From: Niallia sp. XMNu-256
GTDB taxonomy: Bacteria; Bacillota; Bacilli; Bacillales; Cytobacillaceae
Assembly: GCF_036670015.1 (NCBI RefSeq)
Contig: NZ_CP137636.1
Coordinates: 660,501 to 724,500, forward strand
Reading direction: 5' to 3'
Length of the DNA: 64,000 nucleotides
The notes under the pieces are model-generated. The model did no database searches, had not been told where the DNA came from, and worked only from the letters and a program-made list of their open reading frames with translations. Shown here piece by piece: positions 43,577-51,868 of the stretch. The translations under genes were made by a program, and so were the position numbers. How positions within the stretch are numbered: the stretch's first letter is position 1; every line of letters starts with the position of its first letter.

Positions 43577-43670
43577 GCAAAATACAAGCAACTACTTTGC
43601 ATCGAAACGAACTTGGTGACTTGGCTATAATGATGATGTGAAATCAATTGTAAGAATTGAAAAATAATTA
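43577..43670 (+). pseudogene. Decayed duplicate of the eno 3' end
   Basis: GCAAAATACAAGCAACTACT, then ATCGAAACGAACTTGGTGAC and a terminal TTGAAAAATAATTAGG, align with the last 90 or so bases of eno (GCTAAATACAACCAACTTCT, ATCGAAGACGAACTTGGCGA, TTGAAAAAATAATTTAAG; 43289-43384). Substitutions and small indels break the frame. It sits 190 bp downstream of eno, between two terminators, as the remnant of a tandem duplication. Confidence 0.75.
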
Positions 43671-43677
43671 GGCTTTG

Positions 43678-43718
43678 AACCCTCTTTTTATGTATATGCA
43701 TAAAAAGAGGGTTTTTAT
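43678..43718 (+). terminator. Second terminator downstream of the eno remnant
   Basis: AACCCTCTTTTTATG (43678-43692) pairs with CATAAAAAGAGGGTT (43699-43713), followed by TTT. It may be the original terminator that went with the duplicated eno end. Confidence 0.88.
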
Positions 43719-43760
43719 TTCGCTAATAATCCGGTTAGTAATAATGAAAGATGAAAAAAG

Positions 43761-43804
43761 ACCTATAAATATAAAAAAGCCATTGGATTTTTATATTTAT
43801 AGGT
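43761..43804. repeat. Perfect 17-bp AT-rich inverted repeat
   Basis: ACCTATAAATATAAAAA (43761-43777) and TTTTTATATTTATAGGT (43788-43804) pair without mismatch around a 10-nt loop, about 60 bp upstream of the TM2-domain gene. There is no coding frame. It could be a terminator-like structure, a small mobile-element relic or an operator. Confidence 0.6.
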
Positions 43805-43868
43805 TATAATTACTGTATTAAAGTAAAAAAATGTCAATCTATTGGAAAAAATATAGGGAGGAATGATT

Positions 43869-44387
43869 ATGACTACCTGTTTTATTCATGAAGATGATCA
43901 GGCTATTGGAACATGTGTTGGATGCGGTAAGTTTATTTGTGAGAACTGTAAGACCGAGGTAAAAGGAAAAAACTATTGTAATAAATGCCTAGATGAATTA
44001 TTTGAAGAGAAGAATAAGAAAATCGAAAAACTAGAAGAGACAACAAAAACAAATCAGCCAATGGTATTTATGAATGCAGGCGGTGGCGGTGGTGGAGCAT
44101 CAAGTTCTTCTTCGTCTTCATCTTCATCATCAAACGCTGGTGGGGCTTTTACAAGAAGATATACAAAAAGTAAAGTAGCTGCCGGTTTACTAGGAATTCT
44201 CTTAGGTGGTCTAGGAATACATAAGTTTTATTTAGGAAGATGGGGTTGGGGAATAATTTATCTACTACTCTGTTGGACATATATTCCAGCGATTGTTGGT
44301 TTTATTGAGGGTGTTGTCTATCTAGTATCTAATGATGAAAATTTTGCTTTAAAACATGATAAAGGATATCAAAGTTTTGGTGCTTAA
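43869..44387 (+). CDS. B-box-type zinc finger plus TM2-domain membrane protein
   Basis: This protein of about 172 residues has three parts. Residues 1-45 contain paired cysteines and a histidine (CFIHEDDQAIGTCVGCGKFICENC...YCNKCLDEL) resembling a B-box zinc finger. Residues about 60-95 are a linker with six Gly and eleven consecutive Ser. The last 75 residues are a TM2 domain (AAGLLGILLGGLGIHKFYLG, WTYIPAIVGFIEGVVYL) with two helices. Such fusions are common in Bacillus; the role is unknown. I start at the ATG 43869, seven bases after GGGAGG; the ATG at 43863 is too close. Confidence 0.8.
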   Translation: MTTCFIHEDDQAIGTCVGCGKFICENCKTEVKGKNYCNKCLDELFEEKNKKIEKLEETTKTNQPMVFMNAGGGGGGASSSSSSSSSSSNAGGAFTRRYTKSKVAAGLLGILLGGLGIHKFYLGRWGWGIIYLLLCWTYIPAIVGFIEGVVYLVSNDENFALKHDKGYQSFGA

Positions 44388-44633
44388 ATAACCTCATTAT
44401 TTATATGAATGTATAAAGTTAATATATTTTTGCAATTTAATAGACTAATTGGATTCATATAGACAAAGGTCAAAATAGAAATGGTCCGGTCAGTAAGAGG
44501 TCTTTCGAATAAATGCAGTTTCCCACCATATCATAATTTTTGATAATTCATATCCTATAATTGCCTGCGAATGATTAAAAGGTTAAAATAATAATTAAAT
44601 TAAAATAATTATTCGCAAGCAGGTGTAGTTAGA

Positions 44634-45158
44634 ATGAAAAAAGCTATTTTAATACCCCTTTTAGTCTTACTTGCTGGTGCCGCAGTATTTGGAATTATAC
44701 AATATTCAAGTAAAGGAACAGTTACGGTTACTAAGCAACAAACAACGAAAACTGATCAAAATCAGGCTGAGGGCGGAACATTTATTGAAATTCAAGAGGT
44801 AAGGAATGAGTCCATTGAAACAGAACTGCCGGATAACATGACAGAAGGAAAAGTTCAAAATGTGATTCATCAAATGAGCCACCAAAAGGTTAGAGCAGAA
44901 GAAAAATGGGGATTTATCCCTCTTACTATGGAGCGTGTCAATAGATTAATAGAAGTAGTCAATGCCAATCAATATGAACATGAGGGTGTTTACTTAGATA
45001 TTTTGAAACGTTGGAAAAACAATAACTTCTCTCATGTTGATACGGATCATAATGCGGTTTGGTCCCTCCAAAATGGAACAGTCGGTAAAGCAACGGGTAT
45101 ATTAACCGTTGAGGAAGAACAACAGTTTATCGCTAAATATTATAGTATTAAGGAATAA
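44634..45158 (+). CDS. Secreted or membrane-anchored hypothetical protein (DUF6241-like)
   Basis: This 174-residue protein has an N-terminal hydrophobic helix (about 3-24, AILIPLLVLLAGAAVFGIIQY). There is no clear lipobox, so it is either anchored or cleaved. A Thr/Gln-rich linker (to about 50) precedes a soluble domain with NMTEGKVQNVIHQMSHQKVRAEEKWGF, a conserved-looking block seen in Bacillus proteins I believe are grouped as DUF6241. No catalytic motif is recognised. The gap before it (44388-44633) holds an imperfect inverted repeat TGCGAAT/ATTCGCA just upstream of the ribosome binding site. Confidence 0.65.
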   Translation: MKKAILIPLLVLLAGAAVFGIIQYSSKGTVTVTKQQTTKTDQNQAEGGTFIEIQEVRNESIETELPDNMTEGKVQNVIHQMSHQKVRAEEKWGFIPLTMERVNRLIEVVNANQYEHEGVYLDILKRWKNNNFSHVDTDHNAVWSLQNGTVGKATGILTVEEEQQFIAKYYSIKE

Positions 45159-45274
45159 GGAAGTAATTATAATCGTTCTGTAAATAATTCCAAATCCATT
45201 TGGAACCACTTCATTTGTATGATAAAATAGAAATATTGTAAAAGGGTGTTCTTTATTCAGGAGGTACTAATATT

Positions 45275-45508
45275 ATGCATACAGTCTTACTATCTTTACT
45301 CGTGATTGATGCAATTGCTCTTATTATTGTTGTTCTACTTCAGTCAGGTAAAAGTGCTGGATTATCCGGAGCCATTTCAGGTGGAGCAGAAACATTATTT
45401 GGTAAGCAAAAAGCGCGTGGAATTGATTTAGTTCTTCATCGTATTACAGTTGTGCTAGCTGTTTTATTTTTTGTTCTTGCTATAGCCGTATCGTATTTTG
45501 GTCTTTAA
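45275..45508 (+). CDS. secG: Preprotein translocase subunit SecG
   Basis: This 77-residue membrane protein has two helices (about 3-22 and 55-75) and the conserved [25 protein letters not shown] between them, diagnostic for SecG. It assists SecYE-SecA translocation. The start follows CAGGAGG. In Bacilli secG precedes the esterase, rnr, smpB and ssrA, as here. It has its own terminator. Confidence 0.95.
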   Translation: MHTVLLSLLVIDAIALIIVVLLQSGKSAGLSGAISGGAETLFGKQKARGIDLVLHRITVVLAVLFFVLAIAVSYFGL

Positions 45509-45517
45509 TAGAGCATA

Positions 45518-45550
45518 GAGCCTGGCCTTTACTTGGTCAGGCTCTTTTAT
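45518..45550 (+). terminator. Terminator of secG
   Basis: GAGCCTG (45518-45524) pairs with CAGGCTC (45538-45544), followed by TTTT. Confidence 0.85.
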
Positions 45551-45640
45551 ATGGTCAAATAGTAGCATGCAAGGAGTCCTTTTGTTTAAAATATATAGAT
45601 AGGATAAAACGTTTTTCAACTATGACGAGGAGGAATCACA

Positions 45641-46387
45641 ATGAAGGTAGTAGCACCAAAACCATTTACATTTGGAAACGGAAAAAGGGCGGTTCTTTTA
45701 TTACATGGATTCACTGGACATTCTGCAGATGTTCGCATGCTTGGTCGTTTCCTTGAAAAAAAGGGGTATACATGCCACGCACCGATTTTTAAAGGACATG
45801 GAGTCCCGCCAGAAGAACTTGTACATACAGGACCAGAGGATTGGTGGCAGGATGTCAAGAATGCTTATAAATACTTACAAGATCGAGGTCATAAAGAGAT
45901 TGCTGTTGCTGGATTATCACTGGGAGGAGTATTTTCCTTGAAATTAGGGTACACTTTACCTGTAAAAGGGATCGTAACGATGTGTGCACCAGCTTATTTG
46001 AAAAGTGAGCAAATCATGTACAAAGGAGTACTTGAGTATGCAAGGAACGCTAAGGTAATTGAAGGGAAATCGGAGGAACAAATCGAAAAGGAAATGGTAG
46101 AGTTTCAAAAAACTCCGATGAATACCATAAAAGCATTACAAGAATTAATTGCCGATGTGCGTGATCATATTGATATGGTTTATGCACCATTATTTGTTGT
46201 ACAAGCGAGGAATGACGGTATGATTAATACCGATAGTGCAAATATTATTTATAATCAGGCGGAATCACCGCAAAAACAAATAAAGTGGTATGAAAACTCC
46301 GGACATGTTATCACTTTAGATAAGGAAAAAGATGAGCTTCATGAAGACATCTATCAATTCCTTGAAACACTAGATTGGGAAGAATGA
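45641..46387 (+). CDS. est: Carboxylesterase (Est30/YvaK type)
   Basis: This 248-residue alpha/beta hydrolase has an N-terminal oxyanion-hole segment [17 protein letters not shown] (about 18-34). The nucleophile Ser lies in [11 protein letters not shown] (about 90-100), the catalytic Asp in [13 protein letters not shown] and the His near [10 protein letters not shown] (about 224-233). It hydrolyses short to medium acyl esters; the physiological substrate is not known. It lies 41 bp upstream of rnr as in B. subtilis (yvaK). Confidence 0.9.
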   Translation: MKVVAPKPFTFGNGKRAVLLLHGFTGHSADVRMLGRFLEKKGYTCHAPIFKGHGVPPEELVHTGPEDWWQDVKNAYKYLQDRGHKEIAVAGLSLGGVFSLKLGYTLPVKGIVTMCAPAYLKSEQIMYKGVLEYARNAKVIEGKSEEQIEKEMVEFQKTPMNTIKALQELIADVRDHIDMVYAPLFVVQARNDGMINTDSANIIYNQAESPQKQIKWYENSGHVITLDKEKDELHEDIYQFLETLDWEE

Positions 46388-46427
46388 AAAATTTGAAGTT
46401 GAAATAGGAAACTAGAGGAGGGATTGG

Positions 46428-48767
46428 GTGGATAATCAAATTCAACAACATATTGACCGATTACTGCATTATATGAAGGATGAAGCTTATAAACCTTTAA
46501 CCGTACAAGAATTAGAACAAGCATTAGGTGTTGAGGATTCATCGACATTTAAAGATTTTGTAAAAGCGCTTGTGCAAATGGAAGAAAAGGGACTTGTCGT
46601 CAGAACGCGCAGCAATCGCTATGGTTTACCTGAAAAAATGAACTTGATCCGTGGCAAACTTACAGGTCATGCAAAAGGGTTTGCATTTGTTATTCCAGAG
46701 GAAAAAGGATTAGACGACATTTTCATTCCGCCGAATGAAATGAATAATGCGCTGCATGGAGATACGGTTTTGGCGAGAGTATCATCAGAAACTTCAGGGC
46801 AGCGCCGTGAAGGAACGATTGTTCGAATTCTTGAAAGAGGCATTCAAACGATCGTTGGAACATACACTGAAAGCAAAAACTTTGGGTTTGTCATTCCCGA
46901 TGAGAAGAAATTTGCCGGAGATATTTTTATTCCAAAGGCGGCTAAATCTGGGGCTGTAGAAGGACATAAAGTAGTTGTTAAATTAACAACCTATCCGGAA
47001 GGCAGGATGAGTGCAGAAGGAGAAGTTATTCAAATTCTAGGTCATAAAAATGATCCTGGAGTGGACATCCTTTCTATCATTCATAAACATGGTCTCCCAG
47101 GGGATTTTCCAGAGGAAGTCATGCAACAGGCCAATGAAACAGCAGATTCAATCGACGAATCAGAACTTAAAAACCGACGTGATTTAAGAAATGAAACGAT
47201 TGTTACAATAGATGGCGCAGATGCTAAAGACTTAGACGATGCTGTTACTGTGTCGAAGCTTGAAAATGGAAATTACAAGTTAGGTGTACATATAGCAGAT
47301 GTTAGTTACTATGTGACGGAAAATTCTCCAATTGATCGTGAGGCGGCTGAAAGAGGAACGAGTGTCTATTTAGTTGACCGGGTGATACCAATGATTCCTC
47401 ATCGTTTATCAAATGGAATTTGTTCACTAAATCCAAAAGTTGATCGTCTAACTTTATCATGTGAGATGGAAATTGATTCAGACGGAGTTGTAGTCAAACA
47501 CGACATTTTCCAAAGTGTAATTAAAACAACAGAGCGCATGACATACTCTGATGTGAATAAAATTTTGGTTGACCAAGACGAAGAATTGATAAAAAAATAC
47601 GAATCTCTTGTACCAATGTTTCAGCTCATGCATGAATTAGCAAAAATATTAAATGCCAAGCGACAGCATCGGGGAGCCATTGACTTCGATTTTAAAGAAG
47701 CAAAGGTATTGGTCGATGAAGACGGAAAGCCAAGTGATGTCGTTATTAGAGAACGTTCAGTCGGAGAGCGTCTAATTGAGGAATTTATGCTGGCAGCTAA
47801 TGAAACAATTGCAGAACATTTTCACTGGATGGAAGTACCATTCATTTACCGAATTCACGAAGATCCAAAAGAAGATAAACTTCGTCGCTTCTTTGAGTTT
47901 ATCACTAACTTTGGTTATATCGTTAGAGGGACCGCGAACTCTGTACATCCTCGTGCACTGCAAGAAATCATTGAGGAAGTGCAAGGGAAGCCAGAAGAAA
48001 TGGTGATATCAACCGTCATGCTTCGTTCAATGCAACAAGCCAAATATGATCCTGAAAGCTTAGGACACTTTGGATTATCAACCGAGTTTTATACTCATTT
48101 CACATCACCTATTCGACGGTACCCTGATTTAATCGTTCATCGATTAATACGGACTTATTTAATAGAGGAAAAAATAGACCCAGCAACTCGTGAAAAGTGG
48201 GGCATCCTACTTCCAGATATCGCTGAACACTCTTCAAAAATGGAACGCCGTGCTGTTGATGCAGAGCGTGAAACAGATGAGTTGAAGAAAGCGGAATATA
48301 TGGAAGACAAAATTGGTGAGGAATATGACGGAATTATTAGCTCCGTTACAAATTTTGGCTTATTTGTTGAGCTTCCAAATACGATTGAAGGACTCGTTCA
48401 CGTTAGTTACATGACCGATGACTATTATCGTTATGATGAACGTCATTTTGCGATGATCGGTGAACGAACGGGAAATGTGTTTCGCATTGGTGATGAAATT
48501 ACGGTTCGCGTAATCAATGTGAATAAAGATGAGCATTCAATTGATTTTGAAATCGTAGGGATGAAGGGAACACGAAGACGTGAGCCAAATGAAGGCACAC
48601 GTGTATTCCGAACAGGTAGTTCCGATCGTAAACCTCGTAGTTCTAAAACAGGTGGTAGAAGCGGAGCGGGAGATGGAAAAGGGAAGCCAAAGTCTTCTAC
48701 TAAAAAAAGTAGAAATAAAAAATTCTATGAGAATGCACCGAAGGCAAAGCGTAAGAAAAAGCGCTAA
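46428..48767 (+). CDS. rnr: Ribonuclease R
   Basis: This 779-residue processive 3'-5' exoribonuclease begins with a winged-helix segment (about 1-70). Two cold-shock domains follow (about 75-225), then the RNB catalytic domain ([14 protein letters not shown] at about 263-276 with the metal-binding Asp cluster; [17 protein letters not shown] near 555). An S1 domain ([26 protein letters not shown]) and a long Lys/Arg/Ser-rich tail complete it. It digests structured RNAs and, with SmpB-tmRNA, faulty mRNAs. It starts with GTG after GGAGGG. It is clustered with smpB and ssrA. Confidence 0.96.
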   Translation: MDNQIQQHIDRLLHYMKDEAYKPLTVQELEQALGVEDSSTFKDFVKALVQMEEKGLVVRTRSNRYGLPEKMNLIRGKLTGHAKGFAFVIPEEKGLDDIFIPPNEMNNALHGDTVLARVSSETSGQRREGTIVRILERGIQTIVGTYTESKNFGFVIPDEKKFAGDIFIPKAAKSGAVEGHKVVVKLTTYPEGRMSAEGEVIQILGHKNDPGVDILSIIHKHGLPGDFPEEVMQQANETADSIDESELKNRRDLRNETIVTIDGADAKDLDDAVTVSKLENGNYKLGVHIADVSYYVTENSPIDREAAERGTSVYLVDRVIPMIPHRLSNGICSLNPKVDRLTLSCEMEIDSDGVVVKHDIFQSVIKTTERMTYSDVNKILVDQDEELIKKYESLVPMFQLMHELAKILNAKRQHRGAIDFDFKEAKVLVDEDGKPSDVVIRERSVGERLIEEFMLAANETIAEHFHWMEVPFIYRIHEDPKEDKLRRFFEFITNFGYIVRGTANSVHPRALQEIIEEVQGKPEEMVISTVMLRSMQQAKYDPESLGHFGLSTEFYTHFTSPIRRYPDLIVHRLIRTYLIEEKIDPATREKWGILLPDIAEHSSKMERRAVDAERETDELKKAEYMEDKIGEEYDGIISSVTNFGLFVELPNTIEGLVHVSYMTDDYYRYDERHFAMIGERTGNVFRIGDEITVRVINVNKDEHSIDFEIVGMKGTRRREPNEGTRVFRTGSSDRKPRSSKTGGRSGAGDGKGKPKSSTKKSRNKKFYENAPKAKRKKKR

Positions 48768-48784
48768 TTCACCCGTCCAGAAGG

Positions 48785-48807
48785 GGGTTCCGAATGTTTC
48801 GGAACCC
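48785..48807 (+). other. Hairpin between rnr and smpB
   Basis: GGGTTCCGAA (48785-48794) and TTCGGAACCC (48798-48807) form a perfect 10-bp stem with a 3-nt loop. No T run follows. The sequence resembles the hisG-hisD hairpin (17433-17495) in its GGGGGTTC-GAA start and TTCGGAA segment. Confidence 0.6.
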
Positions 48808-48891
48808 TCGTAAGCGGTTCAGAATGGAGTTATGAATTGTACGGAACGAATATTTTTGATAAAATGGAGCAGTGAAAGTGGGGAAAGCTCT

Positions 48892-49359
48892 ATGCCAAAA
48901 GGTAATGGTAAAGTAATAGCGCAAAATCGCAAAGCAAATCATGATTATTTTATTGAAGAAACTTATGAAGCGGGGATTGTTTTGCAAGGAACGGAAATTA
49001 AATCGCTCCGTGCAGGTAAAGTGAATCTTAAGGATTCATATGCAAAGATTATGAATGGAGAAGTATTTCTCGTCGGTTGTCATATTAGCCCGTATGAACA
49101 AGGAAATCGCTACAACCATGATCCAGAGCGATCTAGAAAACTTCTGCTTCACCGCAAGCAAATTAACAAGCTGATTGGTGAAACAAAAGAAATAGGTTAC
49201 TCTCTTGTTCCATTGAAGATCTACTTAAAAAATGGCTATGCGAAGGTTTTGATTGGCTTAGCACGGGGTAAAAAGAAATATGATAAACGTGAAGACTTGA
49301 AAAAGAAAGAGGCTAAACGGGATATTGAACGAGCATTCCGTGAAAGACAGAAGATGTAA
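48892..49359 (+). CDS. smpB: SsrA-binding protein SmpB
   Basis: This RNA-binding protein of about 155 residues escorts tmRNA to stalled ribosomes. Conserved parts are [33 protein letters not shown] (about 9-41), the beta-barrel block [24 protein letters not shown], and the basic C-terminal tail [20 protein letters not shown] that enters the mRNA channel. The start at 48892 follows GGGGAAAG; a longer frame begins in the preceding hairpin region. Its RNA partner ssrA lies directly downstream. Confidence 0.96.
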   Translation: MPKGNGKVIAQNRKANHDYFIEETYEAGIVLQGTEIKSLRAGKVNLKDSYAKIMNGEVFLVGCHISPYEQGNRYNHDPERSRKLLLHRKQINKLIGETKEIGYSLVPLKIYLKNGYAKVLIGLARGKKKYDKREDLKKKEAKRDIERAFRERQKM

Positions 49360-49392
49360 TTGGGAACTGGAAAACGTACCAGTAACTAACAA

Positions 49393-49420
49393 TTGCAAAC
49401 CATTTTGTTTATGCTATAAT
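49393..49420 (+). promoter_or_regulatory. Promoter of ssrA
   Basis: TTGCAA (49393-49398), a 16-bp spacer and TATAAT (49415-49420). It would start transcription near 49427, about 118 nt before the mature tmRNA 5' end. Confidence 0.8.
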
Positions 49421-49426
49421 AATAAA

Positions 49427-49544
49427 TGTCAGCAGGGCAAGAGCTGACAAGTAAATCTTAGCTCGGTACTTCGAGCATCCATGACGTCAGTGCACTTTGC
49501 ACGAATCGAATAGGTGATTAATCTCATCATCGATTTTCTTATAT
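49427..49544 (+). ncRNA. Structured 5' leader of the tmRNA precursor
   Basis: Four hairpins follow one another: TGTCAGC/GCTGACA (49427-49449), GCTCG/CGAGC (49461-49476), GTGCA/TGCAC (49490-49502) and ATCGA/TCGAT (49505-49534). There is no reading frame. RNase P should cut after it at 49544/49545. Confidence 0.5.
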
Positions 49545-50183
49545 GGGGACGCTACGGATTCGACAGGGGTAGTTCGAGCTTAGGTTGCGAGTCGCAGGGG
49601 TCGGCTGCGTTAAAACGCCAAAGCCTATAACTGGCAAACAACAAAACAACTTCGCTTTAGCTGCCTAATAAGCGCTTAGCGGTTCCTCCCTCCATCGCCC
49701 ATGTGGTAGGGTAAGGGACTCAACTTTAGTGGGCTACGCCGGATCTCGCCGTCTGAGGGAGAAGGAAGAGAACAATCAGACTAGCTGACCGGACGCCAGT
49801 CGATAGGCATAAGGATCAGCGAAATGCGAATATATCGACTACACTCGTAGAAGCTTAAGTGACGATATCTTTGGACGTGGGTTCGATTAGTAAATAGTCG
49901 CCTTATGTGGTAACACATAAGTGAAAAATTTGGCTTTATCGGTGAAACCTAAGTCGCTAATTGCGATAAGGCAATACCGAGCAGTATGTGGAGTAATCCA
50001 ACAGCTGTGTATCGACTTATAGGCTGCCAACGGATTTGGTAGTACTAGGATGTGAAATTCTGCCTGGAGTCAGGTAAATTTATATTTCACATAATACGCC
50101 AAGGGACCTGCCCGACTGCAGGTTCAAGATATAGTCAGTGCCATGACGAAAGCATGGAAGAGCACGTCCCACCGTCTCCACCA
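49545..50183 (+). ncRNA. ssrA: tmRNA (SsrA), split by a group I intron
   Basis: The 5' end GGGGACGCTACGGATTCGAC pairs with the 3' end GTCTCCACCA to form the tRNA-like acceptor stem; CCA is encoded (50181-50183). The tag reading frame at 49633-49668 gives GKQQNNFALAA and stop TAA, so the added peptide is (A)GKQQNNFALAA. Exon 1 is 49545-49887 and exon 2 is 50167-50183. Joined, they restore the T-arm GTGGGTTCGATTCCCACC and a normal 360-nt molecule. tmRNA with SmpB rescues ribosomes stalled on broken mRNA and tags the nascent peptide for ClpXP/ClpCP. Unspliced RNA cannot form the T-arm and acceptor end. Confidence 0.95.
49888..50166 (+). other. Group I self-splicing intron in the T-loop of ssrA
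   Basis: The 279-nt insertion interrupts the T-loop. The 5' splice site follows U at 49887: exon CGAU pairs with intron GUCG (about 49897-49900) to give a P1 helix with the canonical U.G wobble. The intron ends in G (50166), the omega-G. P2 is CTTATGTG/CACATAAG, and a core element AAGATATAGTC near 50133 matches the P7 3' strand of phage and bacterial group I introns. P7 5' is probably GACTTATAG near 50013, and P9 is formed by GTGC/GCAC around CATG-CATG. No ORF is inside. Self-splicing is inferred from these features. Confidence 0.88.
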
Positions 50184-50216
50184 TACATAATAATTGGTGG
50201 TAAATACTACTTGTAA

Positions 50217-50250
50217 CGGACTTACCAATATTTTGGTAAGTCTGTTTTTA
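50217..50250 (+). terminator. Terminator of ssrA
   Basis: CGGACTTACCAA (50217-50228) pairs with TTGGTAAGTCTG (50233-50244), one wobble, then TTTTT. Confidence 0.93.
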
Positions 50251-50305
50251 CATTTACTTAGCTTTGCATATGAAATGATTCGGTAATTAATTAGAAGAGG
50301 TTATT

Positions 50306-50713
50306 CTAAATTAAAAAGAACTCCTTCTCGAATTTAATTTTTAATACTAACTGTTCTTGATTATATTTGCCATCTCTCAAAGTAACAGAATCATAGTATT
50401 TTAAAATCCATTCAGCTCTCAACTTTTTCTTGTCAATTCTAAGAAATGGTAATATTGATTGAAGAGTACTAAAAACGTCTGTCTTCTTTGTAATGGTTAA
50501 AGTGAATGAGTATTTATGTTTTTCAGGATTGTAATTCTTTTTGTTACAAATTTTTCCACCTGCTAAACTTTGTAAATAAATTAATAGTTCCTTATCTGTA
50601 GATGCTATTGCAATACAAGGCCTTCGATATTCTTTTGAATGATTTCTTGTCAAAGTAATTGTGCCTTCTCCATCTATTATTCCAGCAATATAAGAAGCCT
50701 CCCACTTTTCCAT
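50306..50713 (-). CDS. LAGLIDADG homing endonuclease, single-motif, next to the ssrA intron
   Basis: This 135-residue protein has one LAGLIDADG motif, YIAGIIDGEGTI (about 8-19), with the catalytic acid E16. A beta-saddle pattern (TLTRNHSKEYRRPCIAIAST) and a C-terminal helical half follow. One motif implies a homodimer like I-CreI. It lies on the strand opposite ssrA, 122 nt beyond its 3' end and outside the intron. I start at 50713, where GAGG is 5 bases upstream; an upstream in-frame ATG (50779) would read through the promoter. A LexA box overlaps its promoter. Intact motif and frame suggest an active or recently active nuclease; its target, presumably intronless ssrA, is inferred. Confidence 0.85.
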   Translation of the reverse strand: MEKWEASYIAGIIDGEGTITLTRNHSKEYRRPCIAIASTDKELLIYLQSLAGGKICNKKNYNPEKHKYSFTLTITKKTDVFSTLQSILPFLRIDKKKLRAEWILKYYDSVTLRDGKYNQEQLVLKIKFEKEFFLI

Positions 50714-50727
50714 AATAACCTCAAATA

Positions 50728-50775
50728 AGAACACTTGTTCGATCTTATTGTATATGTTTATAGTAAATATTACAA
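50728..50775 (-). promoter_or_regulatory. SOS-type promoter of the LAGLIDADG gene with LexA box
   Basis: On the minus strand TTGTAA (50775-50770), a 17-bp spacer and TACAAT (50752-50747) form a SigA promoter. CGAACAAGTGTTCT (50741-50728) matches the Bacillus LexA box CGAAC-RNRY-GTTCG at all but the last base and covers the expected transcription start. It ends 14 bases before the start codon. Confidence 0.72.
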
Positions 50776-50871
50776 ACAATATGAGAGTTTTAATTTCTTG
50801 ATATGATATATCGTGTCAGCGGCATAGAATTTGTCTATTCAAAAAAACAGTTTGATTATTAAAACGTAATA

Positions 50872-50907
50872 AAAGCCATTCATTTTATAGAATGGCTTAA
50901 ATTTTTT
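50872..50907 (-). terminator. Terminator of ldh
   Basis: AAGCCATTC (50873-50881) and GAATGGCTT (50890-50898) pair; the T tract for the minus strand is TTTTATTA. It overlaps the ldh stop codon. Confidence 0.8.
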
Positions 50908-51817
50908 AGAGTACTGATTGGATTAGATCTTTCATTTTATTGGCTGATTGTTGTAAAAGTTCCTTCTCCTCTGTCGTTACTTCTGTCTTTAATACTTCTC
51001 GTACCCCATTACGATCTACGATTGAAGGAACACCAAGGTATACATCTGAAATGCCATGGTAATCTGTTAGTAATGTAGAGATTGTAAGTACAGCCCCTTC
51101 ATTATTCAAAATTGCTGCACAAATTCGATCAAGTGCTAATGCAATAGCGTAATAGGTAGCCCCTTTAGTATTAATAATCTGATAGGCAGCTTCTCTTGTG
51201 TTTACAAAAATAAAGTCTTTTACTTTTTCATCTAACTCCAATTTAGTGCCTGCAATATGGGCGCGACTCCACAAAGGAACTTCTGAGTCTCCGTGCTCTC
51301 CCAAGATATTGGCATGAACACTTCGTGGGTCAATGTTTAAATGTTGGCCAATTAAGTAGCGAAACCTCGCACTATCCAATAGAGTTCCAGAACCAATCAC
51401 TCTTTCCACTGGCCAACCAGACTTTTTCCATGAAAAATAACTCATGACATCCACTGGATTTGTTGCGATCAATAAAATTCCGTCCTGGTTATATTTCAAT
51501 ACTTCAGAGAGAATACTTTCATAAATGCCGATATTTCTTTTAAGTAAATCGACACGGGATTCTCCAGGCTTTTGTGCTGATCCAGCCGTAATAATAATGA
51601 TATCAGCATCTTTACAATCGACATATGAACCTGCCCAAACTTTGGTCCTGCCTAGAAATGGCATCCCATGATTCATATCTAGTGCATCTCCAATTGCTTT
51701 GTCCATATTGGCATCGATTAGTACGAGTTCATCCATACGTTGTCTTAACAATAATGTGTAAGCTGTAGTTGATCCAACTGCCCCCACTCCAATCAGTACA
51801 ACCTTTGAACTTTTCAT
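50906..51817 (-). CDS. ldh: L-lactate dehydrogenase
   Basis: This enzyme of about 303 residues reduces pyruvate to L-lactate with NADH. It has the Rossmann motif VVLIGVGAVGSTTAYTL, the segment ATNPVDVMSYFSWKKSGWP, the active-site His in NILGEHGDSEVPLWS (about 168-182), and GSGTLLDSARFR with the substrate-orienting Arg. The start is taken as ATG 51817; a GTG three codons upstream (51826) is an alternative since the ribosome binding site (GGGAAGAG) is loosely spaced. A Rex-like operator lies upstream, consistent with induction when NADH rises in low oxygen. Confidence 0.93.
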   Translation of the reverse strand: MKSSKVVLIGVGAVGSTTAYTLLLRQRMDELVLIDANMDKAIGDALDMNHGMPFLGRTKVWAGSYVDCKDADIIIITAGSAQKPGESRVDLLKRNIGIYESILSEVLKYNQDGILLIATNPVDVMSYFSWKKSGWPVERVIGSGTLLDSARFRYLIGQHLNIDPRSVHANILGEHGDSEVPLWSRAHIAGTKLELDEKVKDFIFVNTREAAYQIINTKGATYYAIALALDRICAAILNNEGAVLTISTLLTDYHGISDVYLGVPSIVDRNGVREVLKTEVTTEEKELLQQSANKMKDLIQSVL

Positions 51818-51852
51818 TTTCCACACACTCTCTTCCCATTATGAACTTGGTA

Positions 51853-51868
51853 TGTAAATTTATTTACA
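51853..51868. promoter_or_regulatory. Rex-like operator upstream of ldh
   Basis: TGTAAATTTATTTACA is a perfect 6-4-6 inverted repeat, close to the Firmicute Rex consensus TTGTTAA-N4-TTAACAA. It lies 36 bp upstream of ldh, a standard Rex target. Confidence 0.6.

Noticed and set aside
49888-50166. Prophage or island attachment site at the ssrA 3' end
   Set aside because: The ssrA 3' end is a frequent integration target, but no integrase, no repeated copy of the ssrA end and no phage genes lie downstream within the window.
49545-50183. Two-piece (permuted) tmRNA as explanation for the interrupted ssrA
   Set aside because: Exon order is normal 5' to 3', CCA is at the very end, and the insertion has group I intron features; a permuted gene would have the acceptor halves reversed.
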